Assembly (NCBI RefSeq): GCF_000002425.4
Contig: NC_037273.1
Coordinates: 7,961,868 to 8,025,867, forward strand
DNA from: Physcomitrium patens
Lineage: Eukaryota > Streptophyta > Bryopsida > Funariales > Funariaceae
Direction of reading: 5' to 3'
Length of the DNA: 64,000 bases
Notes under the pieces: model-generated
Database searches by the model: none
Seen by the model: the letters and a program-made list of their open reading frames with translations, nothing else
What the model was told of the DNA's origin: nothing
Position numbers and translations under genes: made by a program
In this document: piece by piece, positions 43,201-54,729 of the stretch
How positions within the stretch are numbered: position 1 is the first letter of the stretch
How the letters are laid out: each line of letters opens with the position of its first letter

Positions 43201-45237
43201 CAAGTTTCTCAAGTGGGTCCCTCATTTTATTTTTATTTTTATTTTATTTTTTTACTCTGTGGGCAGAATTTCTCAGTCCTAGTCTCCACTCATATCCTTC
43301 ATTCTTGAATCTTTTTGCAGCTTTTTGATGAATTATCTCACGTTCATAAACTACCAATTTCCTGCTAACTGTATGTTTAAATTTCTACGATAAGATATGT
43401 GAGTTGAAATTTTGTATTAGTTGACATATAAGACTTGGAATTGAACACAATTTATTATATTTTTTGAATTGAATTAATAGGAATTAAGTCAATGAATTGA
43501 AGATGCGTTTAAAGCAATTGATTGCTAATGTAGTTCTCAACATTGCCCTACAGAAGCATTCAATTGTTTTTATCCTACTATATATAAATAGTTATGTGGG
43601 GTCTAATTCCTTGTGAAAAGCAAATGAACTGGTGAAACCAAGGGGAAACATAAGGGGAAAAATAAATACGTGATTATCACTTATTTATAATTACCCTTAT
43701 TAGTCTTTCGGAGAACACCTCTCTATCAATTATTGATGATTTTTTAAAAAGATTAACAAAAATGGTCTTTCAAGTTTTAGAACTCCAACATGATGTGCAT
43801 AAAATTTATACTTTTTCTCCAAAAAAATCATGTCTTATACATGAAACTTAAAAAAAAATTCCCCACACATGACGATTAAAACATATGATGGTTAAATTTC
43901 ATTTTCTATTGTGTTATATTAAAATAAATTAGTGAGCAGGATTGATTTAAGTTTACTGTAATGATATAATGCTCAAGCACATTGCTATTGATTGACAAAC
44001 ACAAGAAAGATAAAGTCCTTATCTATTTAACATGATTGATTTTCTACAATTGATCATATCTTCAAAGAAAGTTATATTTTAGTTCTTAGTCTTCACATCA
44101 AAATTAATGTAAAATTGTCCTTTCTTTGTTAATTTTCTGATCTAAAGTGTATCCTTTAACAATTCAACATGAAAAGCAGAAGAAAGGAACAAAGAAGAGA
44201 GTGCATTTTTTTGCATTGAAATACATTTACTGTATCCCAGAACATATATCCTGAGAACAAAATCTTATTATTCATTGCAATCTTATGATTGTCACTACTA
44301 TTCACACGTTCCCAAGTACATTTTAATATTATGGTGGTTTGTTGGCCCCTTCAATATTTAAATTTAGACGTGTATACAAACAAACAAATACAGAAAAAGT
44401 TGGAAACCTTGCACTACAAGTCAAACCAGAATCCTCTGGGTCGGGACTTTAAAGCTTTAAACCATGGAGTCTCAAGTTCCTCACATCATTTGCATCAACA
44501 ACACATGATTTTTTATTTTTTTTTATTTTATATATATATATATATATATATAGAATCTTTACTGTAATCCAAGACATCAGGCCTCTCCTTGTCTCTTGTG
44601 CTAGGCTCTTATGACAATGTCTTCTTCACCTCCAATCCATATCTTCCACCCTTTCATTACACCCATTTCTTGACATTAAAAATAAAATAAGAAAGAAAAA
44701 CATCAAAAAATAAATATATGAAAAATTGATCCTCTATTGTAATTAGCTCCAATCTTTGAATCCCATTGGCAATGTGCCCAATGATACATATGTTAAAAAG
44801 AGATAAATGCTTTCTAGATTTATTTATTACCTCTACTTGAGTTATAAAAAAAGAATAAGCAGATAAATTGGTTGAGCCTTTCATGTTGAGAAAAAGCCAC
44901 AAGGTGTTTGCAGCAATTCGGAGAGGATTAAGTTTCCTCATATTGTCCAATGTGGCCCTTCTTTGTTTGCTAAGTACCCCACCTTTCATTCCACCCTTCC
45001 ATGAGTCCAAAATTGTGTAATGATGTAGAATTTTTTATATATATATATATATGAGCATGTTAAATAGATCCAATTTTTTATTAGATCAACCCTCCTTTTC
45101 TAACCATCATGAAAAGAAAAGAAAAAAATGATCTTTAGATTCATTTTTCCACTATTGGATCTACAACCAATAAAAACCAACCACTTTCATCATGATTACC
45201 ATATTCTTCATTAAGTATGGGTCTATTTAACATTCTC

Positions 45238-45271
<34 letters not shown>

Positions 45272-46966
45272 ATATATACAACATGTGAAAAAACACAACA
45301 AAAAGAGAAAGTAGAGTATAAGAAGATGTAGATCATTCTTGGTTCTCATGTTTTTTACTTCAATACACAAATAGATGGATATGGTTGTTGATCATATTTG
45401 CATTATGTATTTTGTATCTATCTTAAATAGAAACCAATATTGGTTAAATGGATTGCTTAAATATTATTTTCATCATAAAATGATTTTTTTTAGAGTATAT
45501 ACATATATAGCTGTTATTTTTAATTTTATTATAATAAAAAGTGACTTATTGAATAATAATTAAGAACAGGATAATGAAAACATTAATTTGAAATACTAAC
45601 ACCTCATAATTGTAGATAATATTTTATTTTTCAAAATAATAAATTATATAATCAAAATAATAATAATAACCATCATCATCAATATCATCAGTGATTGTAT
45701 CCAAGAAAAGTAAGAATATAAAATCAAAAATTGGTTGTGTTAACATAACGGAAAAATAATGTAATATTTGGCATGAAAAAATGCAAGAAGCTTTATAGCT
45801 TGTAGCATAAAAAGAAAAAACTTAAGACAATCCTTGTTTATTATTATTTTTAAACAATGGTTCAAAAATACGGCCAAATTTTCAGAAAATAAACTTTCAA
45901 TTACTTTTACAGTTGCTTTCTTTTCAGGCATTGTGGTTCCTGATTTGACAAAGAACTATTATGGCAAATTCTAATGTATCAAAACCACAAGATTTTTTTG
46001 TAAGTGTTCAAAGTTAATAAATATTGGTCTTACTTTCTAATAAAATCTAAGGTAATGAACAAGGTTTAGAAGTCAACAATGATATTCAATATCAGGAGTT
46101 CATAATCACAGGCAGAATTGGTAAATTTTAGTATTTAGATATATAAATTAAATATGTCTCTCAAATATGATAAAAAATTTAAAATCACAAAAAAGGCAGT
46201 TACTTTTTTATGTAATCCCAAAATGAAATACAGATTTTATTTATCTTATGCTTGTTTATTATTTTACATACTTTTCAAAAATAAATACATTATATTTGAG
46301 TCTTTAGAATCTTGTATTTCAAAAATCTTGTTAATAGAATATTAGATATGGATTTTAATGCTTAAATTATTTTAGGAATGAATTTTATTAAAATATTTTT
46401 TATAATATTTGATTTTATGGTTATTACTTTCTATAAGTGATTTTTTGATAAAATTTTTAAATATTTTTAGAAGATATATAAGTTAGACTTTGTAATATTA
46501 TTGATGTATAATTATTTTCAATAATATAAGCTAGTTCTTACATTTAGAATCTAACTTATATTTTATTATTCTTGAATCAGATTTTATTTTTTCTTTTATT
46601 AAAATAAATTTAATTTTTTTCTTTGTTCTTACCATCAATAAGAAAATAATGTATGCATATATATATTTTTTTTATTTTAAAAAATATTAAATAAATATAT
46701 TATTTTATTGAATTGACCTACCATATTATAACTATCATTAAAAAAAACAGATCATCTCTAAAAACCATCATTAGCATCATCTCCGCCCTCTTTGTTCTTA
46801 GTCTATACTCTCTTTATTCTCAACTTTTATTTCAACCTCCCATTTCTTCATTCTTAATCCTCGTCTCTATTTTTTCCATTTCCAACTATAGTAGTAGAAT
46901 TTTTCCTAGATACGCTTGACATTGCAAAAGAGGTTATTTACATTGCTTGCAGTAGCTTTATATTAA
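43201..46966. other. second AT-rich intergenic desert
   Basis: AT-rich, with an ATTTT run (about 43223-43254) and TA microsatellites at 44530-44552, 45036-45052 and 45241-45268. Apart from the small frame at 44883 I see nothing coding. Confidence 0.75.
44883..45020 (+). CDS. possible small membrane peptide frame (45 residues)
   Basis: ATG at 44883 and TAA at 45018 enclose 45 residues. The start is basic (MLRKSHKVFAAIRR), then comes a hydrophobic stretch of about 16 residues (LSFLILSNVALLCLLS) and a proline-rich end (TPPFIPPFHESKIV). This is the look of a signal anchor or single-pass membrane peptide, or of the first exon of such a protein, since a GT stands near the stop. The stretch is richer in GC than its surroundings. 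A stop lies upstream in frame, so the start is defined. No family recognised; chance is a real alternative. Confidence 0.25.
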   Translation: MLRKSHKVFAAIRRGLSFLILSNVALLCLLSTPPFIPPFHESKIV

Positions 46967-46967
46967 A

Positions 46968-47310
46968 AAGGTATCAAGGACATGAATTTCAAAAGACTAA
47001 AAGATTAATACACTCTTATGTTATTCAAAAAGACTAGAAAATCACTCAAAGATGGTATAATATTAAACTAGAATGGCTATTGCCAAAGATAAGAAGACTA
47101 GAAAGTCTTAAAACAAGACTAAAGACTAGAAAGGCATTGATAAGAGTAAAGAAGGCTCCACTCTTGTCTCTATATATACTAATATATCAATTAAATGAAA
47201 ACACATGTAAAGTCAAAGCCACATCTATAAGACTTCTAGAAAGCTTTTCTACAAATAATTTCAAATTTATCTACTTTAATCAACTTCTACATATTCATAT
47301 TATTTAAATA
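46968..47310 (-). repeat. decayed G-family LTR, first copy
   Basis: It is homologous to G's LTR: CTAGAATGGCTATTGCCAAA, then GATAAGAGTAAAGAAGGC, then a TATATATA box and a tail around GACTTCTAGAAAGCTTTTCT. It is diverged and shortened. No internal element part is attached, so it is a solo LTR or remnant. Confidence 0.75.
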
Positions 47311-47323
47311 GTTATTGGAGTAA

Positions 47324-47644
47324 ATATATAAGTATAAAGGATATGAATCTCAAAGAATTAAAATGTCAATACACTCTTGTGTTACTAAGAAAGACTAAAA
47401 AATCACTCAAAAATAATATAATGTTAAATTAGAATAGTTATTTCTAAAGACAAGAAGACTTAAAAAGTCTTGAGACAAGACTAAGGACTAAAAAGATATT
47501 GACAAGAGTGAAGAAGGCTTCATTCTTACCTCCATATATACTCTTAATTAGGAGCCATGTAGTAATATCCTATAGGACTTCCAAAACATGTTAACTTTGC
47601 AAGACATGTATCTTAACTTTTAAGGCAAGTTTTCTAAATGTATG
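47324..47644 (-). repeat. decayed G-family LTR, second copy, interrupted by element G
   Basis: The same type follows directly after the first copy. It includes TTGACAAGAGTGAAGAAGGC and a TATATATA box. It breaks off at 47644, where G's LTR starts. Its remainder would lie beyond G's other end, outside the window. Confidence 0.75.
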
Positions 47645-48207
47645 TGTCAAAGACAAGAACTCGATGAAAAATTAATTCAGACAAGTGAGCCTTCACTCAA
47701 AGAAAGGTAACAAAATATAAATAAATAAGTATGTATATTGAAAGAGAAACTAGAATGGCTATTGCCAAAAGACAAGAAAATTAGAGACCCTTGAAACTAG
47801 ACTGGAAGCAAGGAAGGAGTTGACAAGAGTGAAGAAGGCTTCACTCTGGTCTTTATATATACTATCTAACTAGGAGCTACATGGCAACATTCTATGGGAC
47901 CTCCAATATGTGTTGACTTTGTAGGACAAATGCCTTGACTTACAAGGCAAGTTTTTTTTACGTGTGGACCACATAGTTAGCTTGATCTTCAAGCTAACAA
48001 CATGTATGGCACATGGCCAACTTGTTGACCATGTTTCTAATCCAAAAAAGTCAATTAAAGACACCTATGAAGTCAAAGCAGCATCTATGAAGCTTCTAGG
48101 AAGCTATCATATTAAATACTATAGAATTAACTTATTTTTACCTATTTTTACTTACTTCCACCTATTTGTATATGTAATTACTAGCTTATATGACTATGTC
48201 CCTGACA
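47645..48207 (-). repeat. 3' LTR of chromovirus G
   Basis: It has TGTCA...TGACA ends and is 563 bp long. The TATA box is at 47854-47861 and the predicted transcript start at 47830, where the minus strand reads ACTCTTGTCAA down to 47820. Confidence 0.9.
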
Positions 48208-48220
48208 TTACCCCCCCTTC
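48208..48220 (-). other. polypurine tract of chromovirus G
   Basis: On the minus strand GAAGGGGGGGTAA abuts the LTR. H has the same run before its LTR at 59611. Confidence 0.85.
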
Positions 48221-48244
48221 TAGGGACGAGTTCCACGGAGAGCG

Positions 48245-48690
48245 GTCATCATATCTTGAGGAAATCTATGATGCGACAAATTGTATTTGCCACATACTCT
48301 GATCTTTGTTCTCTTCGAAGATAATTGATAGGGCCTCTCAACTATCGGGAGTGTCTCATACAAGGGAAGAAGACCAGCCAATTATTTGATCATTGTTGAG
48401 GCCTTCATAACTTCTTTCGAATAGAACATTTGGAACACTATCAGGAGTTGTTCCTACCTCTAGCAAAATCACCAAACATAGGGAGTCCCTTCTCAAATCG
48501 TGATACCAAACGCGTTGTATCTCACCATCTATTCGAGGAAGAACATGTCATTCTTGAAGATCTTCATCTCAATTGCATCATCTTGAAGGTTGTGACAATC
48601 GTAATGTCTCATATGGCAAGTCAACAAATGAAGGCTCTTGAGTCGAATCCGCTGGTTGTTGGTTCTCCATCTCTTGAGAGTCACAACTAC
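48245..48690 (-). pseudogene. small 3' gene remnant of chromovirus G
   Basis: Nucleotide similarity to H's 140-residue 3' frame (59652-60074) runs through this whole stretch, for example GATACCAAACGCGTTGTATC and, near the other end, GGCAAGTCAACAAATGAAGG against GGTAAGTCAGCAAACGAAGG. It is a decayed copy of the same extra gene. Confidence 0.7.
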
Positions 48691-48789
48691 AAAGAAGCTA
48701 CAAACAAGGATTGAAAGTAGAATGTTATCTTGCCTAGATGTTGTTTCTTTCATAAAGAAGGTTTTCATCTTGTTTTTGATGGATGTCGT

Positions 48790-50170
48790 CGATAAAAAGC
48801 CTCCACCACTTTTGCTGCATTTACAAGATTCTTTATTGGCTCCTATGTACGTTCACTAATATCATATCCACGCCAATGGACAAGATATTCTAATTTATTT
48901 TGGCGCCACCTTGAATCTAAGACTTCTTCTACTTCAAACTCTTCATTATTGTCCACTTCTATAAAAGAAGGTGGAGCTTGTCTTCTTCTTTGTATGTCCA
49001 CTGTCTTATATAGTTCAAGAAGAGACATGAGGAATACTGGATGGATTTTCATTGAGTCCGGTAGATATAAACGATATGCAACTGGATTGATTTGTACAGA
49101 AATAGAAAATGGTCCAAGCCTTCGATAGTCCAACTTGTCACAAGGATAAGTGGTCTTGATATTCTGACAAAGTAGCCATACCTTATCACCCAAGAAGAAT
49201 GGTGGTTATTCCTTTGGATAGACATCTGCATTGACCTTTTGTTGTTCTTGAGCCTCTTTTAACTGCGCCTTCATCGTTGCATGTAGCTTTGATAAATGAA
49301 TCGTCAAATCTTTCGCAGCAGGATTATCAACTTTTGAAAAGTCAAAAGTATCAAGTCATGGATGATAACCATAATTAGCAAAGAAAGGTGTTTGTTTTGT
49401 AGAAGAATGTACCATGTTATTGTAAGCAAACTCTGCCAATGGCAAAAGAATTGTCCAATCATCTTGTTGGTAGTTAATGTTACATCTTAAATATTGCTCC
49501 ATAACTTGATTAACACGCTTTGTTTGTCTATCAGTTTGAAGATGGAATGCCGAAGATAGTTTTATATCCACTTTTAGAATCTTAAAAAGATTCCACCAAA
49601 ATCTTGATACAAATTGACTTCCCCTATCTGATATAATATCCTTGAGTAATCTATGATAGCAATAGATATTGTCAAGAAAGAGCTTAGTTGTTTCTTCACC
49701 TGTGATAGATTTTATACATGGTACAAAATATGCCATCTTGGTAAAACGATCTACTATCACGAATATAGAATCATAAGAACCTGAGATTGGAAGATCCGTG
49801 ATGAAGTCCTTAGAAACAGAAGACCATAGTTTTTTGGAATGGATAATGGCTGAAGAAGTCCAAAAGATCGATGACGAGGAGTTTTTGATGTTCAGCAAAC
49901 ATCACATGATTGTACAAAGTCTTTGACTGCCTTTCACATTTGAGGCCACCAAAAATCCCAAAATATCAGCTCCAAAGTCTTATTATATCCAAAATGTCCT
50001 GCTGCTAGGAAGTCATGACGAGCTTGAAGAATATGTAAACGTACTTCTCCTCCTGGAACATATAGGCGTCCTTCAAAATAAAGTAGGTTATTCTTGAATT
50101 CAAATTTAGAGGGATCATGAGATTTAGAAGAATTATTCTTGATATCATGAACAAGAGGGTCTGAAGACAT
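48790..50170 (-). pseudogene. integrase and chromodomain of chromovirus G (broken)
   Basis: The chromodomain lies at about 48843-48960 (EEFEVEEVLDSRWRQNKLEY; VHWRGYDISERT), preceded by the integrase tail ([18 protein letters not shown]), the core (ISDRGSQFVSRFWWNLFKI) and the zinc-binding region (HDFLAAGHFGYNKTLELI). Fossil with several breaks. Confidence 0.85.
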
Positions 50171-52260
50171 ACTTAACTAGACTTGCTTTAGAAAAGTTAA
50201 ATCAACAGTCAATGTTGATTTTAATGCTCGAAGATGAAATTGCTATGGCTTCAAGAGAACCGTTCTTTGTTGCTCAAAAGCTACATCTCTTTCTTTAGAT
50301 GCAAGATAAGAACGTCTAGACAAAGCATCGGACAAACCTTGTTGTTTTCCTGGCCGATAAGTGATGATGAATTCGAATCTTGATAAAAACATCCTCCAAC
50401 GAGCTTAACGACAATTTAATATACGTGTTGACATAAAATATTTGAGGTTCTTGTGATCCGTATACACAGTGATTGGACTAGAAGTGCCTTCTAGATAATG
50501 ACACTATTCTTGAAAAGAATCCATAATTGCAAGAAGTTCTTTGTCATAGATCTCATAATTGATTTCTGCTGCTGAGAATTTTCTTGAACGAAAGGCTACT
50601 GGATGAAGTTTGTCATCTGTTTCCATTTGTGATAAAACTGCACCCAAAGCAAAGTCTGATGCATCTGTTTCCATAAAGAATGCTTTGGAAAAATCAACAC
50701 GATACAAGATTGATGCAAAAACAAACGTTGTCTTCAAAGATTCAAAAGCAACTTCCGCTTCTTGATTCCATTGGAATTTGTCTTTACAAGTCAAACATGT
50801 AAGTAGAGCTGCAACTCGAGAGAAGTCTTTGATGAAGATCCAATAGTAGTTGGCAAATTCTAAAAAATATTGGATGTCTCTTACTGTTTTTGGGATCTTC
50901 CAATCTATTATAGTTTGAACTTTCTTAGGATCCATCATAACTCCATCATTTGAAATGATGTAACCTAATAAATCGACTTGAGTAGTATGGAATACACACT
51001 TTTCTATCTTGGCATAGAGTCCTGTATCTCTTAATTTTTGTAATACACGATGAACATGAAGTTCATGTTCTTCTGGATTCTTAGAATAGATCAAGATGTT
51101 GTCTAAATAACAGACCACAAAATCGTCCAAAAACTCTCGAAAAACATCATTCATTAGATGTTGAAAAGCTACTGGTGCATTTGTAAGTCCAAAAGGCATG
51201 ACGTTGTATTCAAAATGTCCATACCTAGTTCGAAACACAATCTTCCATTCATCTCCTTCTTTGATGCGTACTAGATTGTATGCTCTCCGAAGATCTATTT
51301 TTGTATAGATCTTAGCTTGATTCAACTGATCAAGAAGTCCAGATATTAAAGGTAGTGGATACATGTTCTTGATGGTAATCTTGTTGAGTCCTCGATAATC
51401 AACAGACATCCGCAATGATCCATCTTTTTTCTTCACAAATAGAATTGGAGCTCATGTCGGAGATTTAGAATGGTGTATGAAATTCTTGGCTAGATTTTCT
51501 TCAATATACTCCTTGAATTCAATCAACTCATTTTGTGATAAACTATAGATTGGTCCAAATGGTGGTTGTGCTCCTTCTTGAAGGTCAATTGAGCAATCAT
51601 AGGGACGATATTCTGGGAGTGTATCCACATTTTTTTTTTCGAATACATCTTAAAATTCTTGATATTGGCTTGAAATGCCACTTGAAGTCTTTTCACTAAT
51701 AGAAACAGGTGTGGCATAAATAATATATGGTGATTCTTTCATAGCAGCATGCAAGAAAGCTTTTGCACCTATAAATATGGATTTAATTGAACTGGACTTA
51801 TGACTCTCTACTTGATTAATTACACTATTAGTTATACTTTTAGAAAAAGTAAGAGTTCGAGAAATCCAATCTATTTGAGGATTGTATTTTTTTAACCACG
51901 ATAAACCTAAAATGACTGGATTAGAGGGAGATCTAATGATATTAAATACTACAAAACTTTTATGACCATTGATTATTATTTCTATAGGAAGGGTTTCGTC
52001 AGTAATATCTCCAAAAGACAATGGACGACCATCTAATACTTCTACATGAACAGGTTTAGTTTTCTTTACTAAAGATATGCTATGTTTTTTAGTAAATTCT
52101 TCATCTAAAAAACATGCTGAGGCTCCTGAATCTAACAAGGCAAAGACTTTGTAATGTTTAGGTCCTAAAATAATACTTAATATAAAACAAGGAGAGGGCT
52201 TTGAGGAGAGAATAAGACCTTTACTAGATGTTGTGTAAGGTTCGAGTCGCACGGTTCCTA
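50171..52260 (-). pseudogene. protease, RT and RNase H of chromovirus G (broken)
   Basis: The protease region lies at about 51850-52150 ([31 protein letters not shown]). RT lies at about 50930-51440 ([32 protein letters not shown]) and RNase H at about 50510-50690 (METDASDFALGAVLSQMETD). Fossil with several breaks. Confidence 0.87.
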
Positions 52261-53160
52261 TTGTAGTTGGACAAACTCGTTTTCTAACATATTGTCTTCT
52301 TTCACAGCCATACTCCTTATTTTGTGATTGCGTCATTTTTTTGGACAATGTTGAGTAGTATGCTTTGGTTCTCCACAATATAAACATAATCCTTCTTGAC
52401 GACGACAAGTCTTTTCTTGCTCAGTAAGAGGTTTGAAATGTACTGCATCAATTTCCATATCCTCTACTTCCGAATGTATGTGTTGAAGAGGTGTTGGTGT
52501 TGCCATTGAATTATAGTAATGTTGAGGTCCACTTATACGGTTTTCATATCAGAATTCAAAAAGGTGATTGTCACACTTCATAGCAAAGTCAATTGCTTGA
52601 CTCAATGTTTGAGGATCAGGTAAGTTGAGCATTAATTTTTTTTACCTCATATTATAATCCATAGAGAAATTGGCTAATAAGTGCAACATCATCTCACTTG
52701 ATATCAGTTGTAAGTTGTCAAAATTGTGAAGCATACAACGTTACTAATCGATTGCCTTCTCGTAAAATACGGATCTTATTGGTTGCAACACGAATTGCAT
52801 CATTTTCTCCATACATGGATCGAAACTCTACTAGAAAAGCCTCTAGATTATCCAATATTGGATCTCGTCGTTCAAGAAAAGATAAAAATCATGATAGTGC
52901 TGAACTTGAAAGAAGCGTACCAATGAATCTAAGTTGTGATCCTGGAGTTGGATAGCTTTGGGGTTGAAGTTCAATCACAAGTTGCACTTGATTGATAAAT
53001 CCTCGAAACTTGGATTTAGTGCCATCAAACTTCTCGAGTAAGGTAATTCTTGGTTCTCTAATATTTGAAGGACGTTCCATCATAGGAGAAAGGACATGGT
53101 TTGGTGCAGATGTTGAAGAAGCTCCGACCATTTCTATATCTTCACTTCGTGCCAATCATG
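52261..53160 (-). pseudogene. gag of chromovirus G (broken)
   Basis: The gag start region reads MARSEDIEMVGASS and continues with EKFDGTKSKFRGFINQVQL and FIGTLLSSSALS. The middle and zinc-knuckle region is strongly decayed but aligns with H's gag at 63664-64000. C's gag is closer to this type than to D's. Confidence 0.8.
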
Positions 53161-53350
53161 TTACTCCTTGTAGTGGTAAATTGAGTTGATGCATCGCAAG
53201 TATTAACTCCGTCAATTGCTCTTGCATTTGTGCCATTGCACTCTTCATTTCAATAAGTTCTGCTATGATAACACTTAGAAGAGAGAAGATGTCTAATATC
53301 GCTCAAGACAAATAGAAGAGAGGACTTGGGAACAAAGAAAATACTAAGGA

Positions 53351-53458
53351 CAATATCAGTTTAGAAGAGGGTAATCCGCAACTTCTAATATGTTTATATC
53401 TTATCAAGAAAAAGAACTAATCCACTCTTAATCAAGATTAGACAAAGCTCTGATATTG
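53351..53458 (-). repeat. single leader module of chromovirus G
   Basis: On the plus strand CAATATCAG opens and CTGATATTG closes a 108-bp stretch that includes GGGTAATCCGCAACTTCT. It matches the modules triplicated in D (28117-28490). It lies between gag and the self-priming site. Confidence 0.75.
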
Positions 53459-53465
53459 TAGGTGT

Positions 53466-53476
53466 ACTCTTGTCAA
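53466..53476 (-). other. self-priming type primer-binding site of chromovirus G
   Basis: On the minus strand TTGACAAGAGT begins 2 nt after the LTR (which ends at 53479). It is the exact reverse complement of ACTCTTGTCAA at the predicted transcript start in both G LTRs (53664-53654 and 47830-47820). The word differs from D's, but the 11-nt pairing and the 2-nt spacer are the same. Confidence 0.78.
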
Positions 53477-53478
53477 TC

Positions 53479-53714
53479 TGTCAAGGACAAGAACTCGATA
53501 AAAAAGCAATTCATACAAGTGAGCCTTCATTCAAAGAAAGGTAACAAAATATAAATAAATAAGTATGTATATTGAAAGAGAAACTAGAATGGCTATTGCC
53601 AAAAGACAAGAAAACTAGAGACCCTTGAATTTAGACTGGAAGCAAGGAAGGAGTTGACAAGAGTAAAGAAGGCTTCACTCTGGTCTTTATATATACTATC
53701 TAACTAGGGGCTAC
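53479..53714 (-). repeat. 5' LTR of chromovirus G, inner part
   Basis: The R/U5 part and the TATA region of G's 5' LTR are present (TTGACAAGAGT at 53654-53664). The repeat is cut by F's LTR at 53715. Confidence 0.9.
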
Positions 53715-54186
53715 TGTCACGGACACAAAATACAGACTAGAAATCTAAAAAGAAGTTCAAGAAGAAGTGGCAGAACTAGATTAAACAGATGAGTACAAGA
53801 ACAACACCAGAAAGGTGAGCTAGAACTCCAAGAGATGTGTTGTCGAGACTGAAGAACTCTTCAGCCTCGACTCCTATATATACTACTGGCCTATGGTTCT
53901 AAGGAAGCGCATCAAGAAGCTTCCCAAAAACTATGAAGCTTCTTCAGCAACTACCCAAGAGCTAGGAAGCTTCTCAAGTAACTTCCTAGAATCTACTAGA
54001 ATATTCTAAGAATCTTCTAGAGCCTTCTAAGGGAATCTTTAGGGAATCTTCAAAGAATCTCTAGGAAATCTTTGAAGAATATTCTAAGAAAATATTCAAA
54101 GAATCTTTTGGAAGTTTCTAGAGACTTCTTTCTAGAAGGTTCTAGAAACTTGTCTCTAGAAAGGTCTAAGGACTATGTCCCTAACA
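53715..54186 (-). repeat. 3' LTR of chromovirus F
   Basis: It is 472 bp with TG...CA ends, the heat-shock block at 54130-54147, a TATA box and the transcript-start word (TTGTCGAGACT on the plus strand at 53840-53850). It ends TCCGTGACA on the minus strand, as C's LTR does. Confidence 0.92.
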
Positions 54187-54224
54187 TCACCTCCTCCTTT
54201 AGCTTCGAGGTCTCCGAGAAGCAA

Positions 54225-54585
54225 TGTTATCGTCAGTCAATATCAACGCAAGAAAATGAAGGTTTGTCGCATAACCTCTGCTATGAACTCCAATTGTTGT
54301 TCACGAGGCAAGTGATTCAATGGTCCTTGAAGCCAACGGTAATGACCCACGCTTTCAACTTCTGACCAAGCATGAACCTTCGTGTCTTCATTGTGAAATT
54401 GTCCTGCAAACACTCCTTCTGGCTGACCATTGTAGGCAGGCTCGACCTCAAATACAATCACCAGCGATCTGTTGCTCGGAATCCTTCGACGTCATCGTGG
54501 TGCAAGCGATTCTTCATCTCGCGGTCGTCTTCGTGAGCTAGTTGCTTGAGATGACATGACAAGTGTAGTATCTTGGCTATCCATA
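54225..54585 (-). pseudogene. small 3' gene remnant of chromovirus F
   Basis: It has the same core as C and D: IVFEVEPAYNGQPEGVF, then SVGHYRWLQGPLNHLPREQQ, preceded by an arginine-rich part that begins with MDSQ wording. It lies between chromodomain and LTR. Confidence 0.75.
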
Positions 54586-54729
54586 TTCAAAGGCTAAAAC
54601 AATAAGAACAAACTTGGGCTACTAACAAAGCTCTACGCTATCTTGGAGAGAATGACTACATCAACTATGGATTTTGGTAGTGCTCTCTCCTCTTTTCTGT
54701 TTTCTGGATGAGCAAGCTTCAGTAAGAAG

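Larger units (their letters stand above)
47645..53714 (-). mobile_element. chromovirus G (Ty3/gypsy, G/H subfamily), broken, holds F
   Basis: G is a minus-strand chromodomain element with a 563-bp 3' LTR, polypurine tract, 3' small-gene remnant, pol with chromodomain, gag, one leader module, a self-priming site and the inner part of its 5' LTR, which element F interrupts at 53715. The rest of that LTR lies right of the window. The coding part is strongly decayed, with more than ten breaks, so it is older than H. Confidence 0.9.

Noticed and set aside
44657-45010. 117-residue minus-strand frame
   Set aside because: It covers the small plus-strand frame, has low-complexity phenylalanine-rich ends and no recognisable motif.
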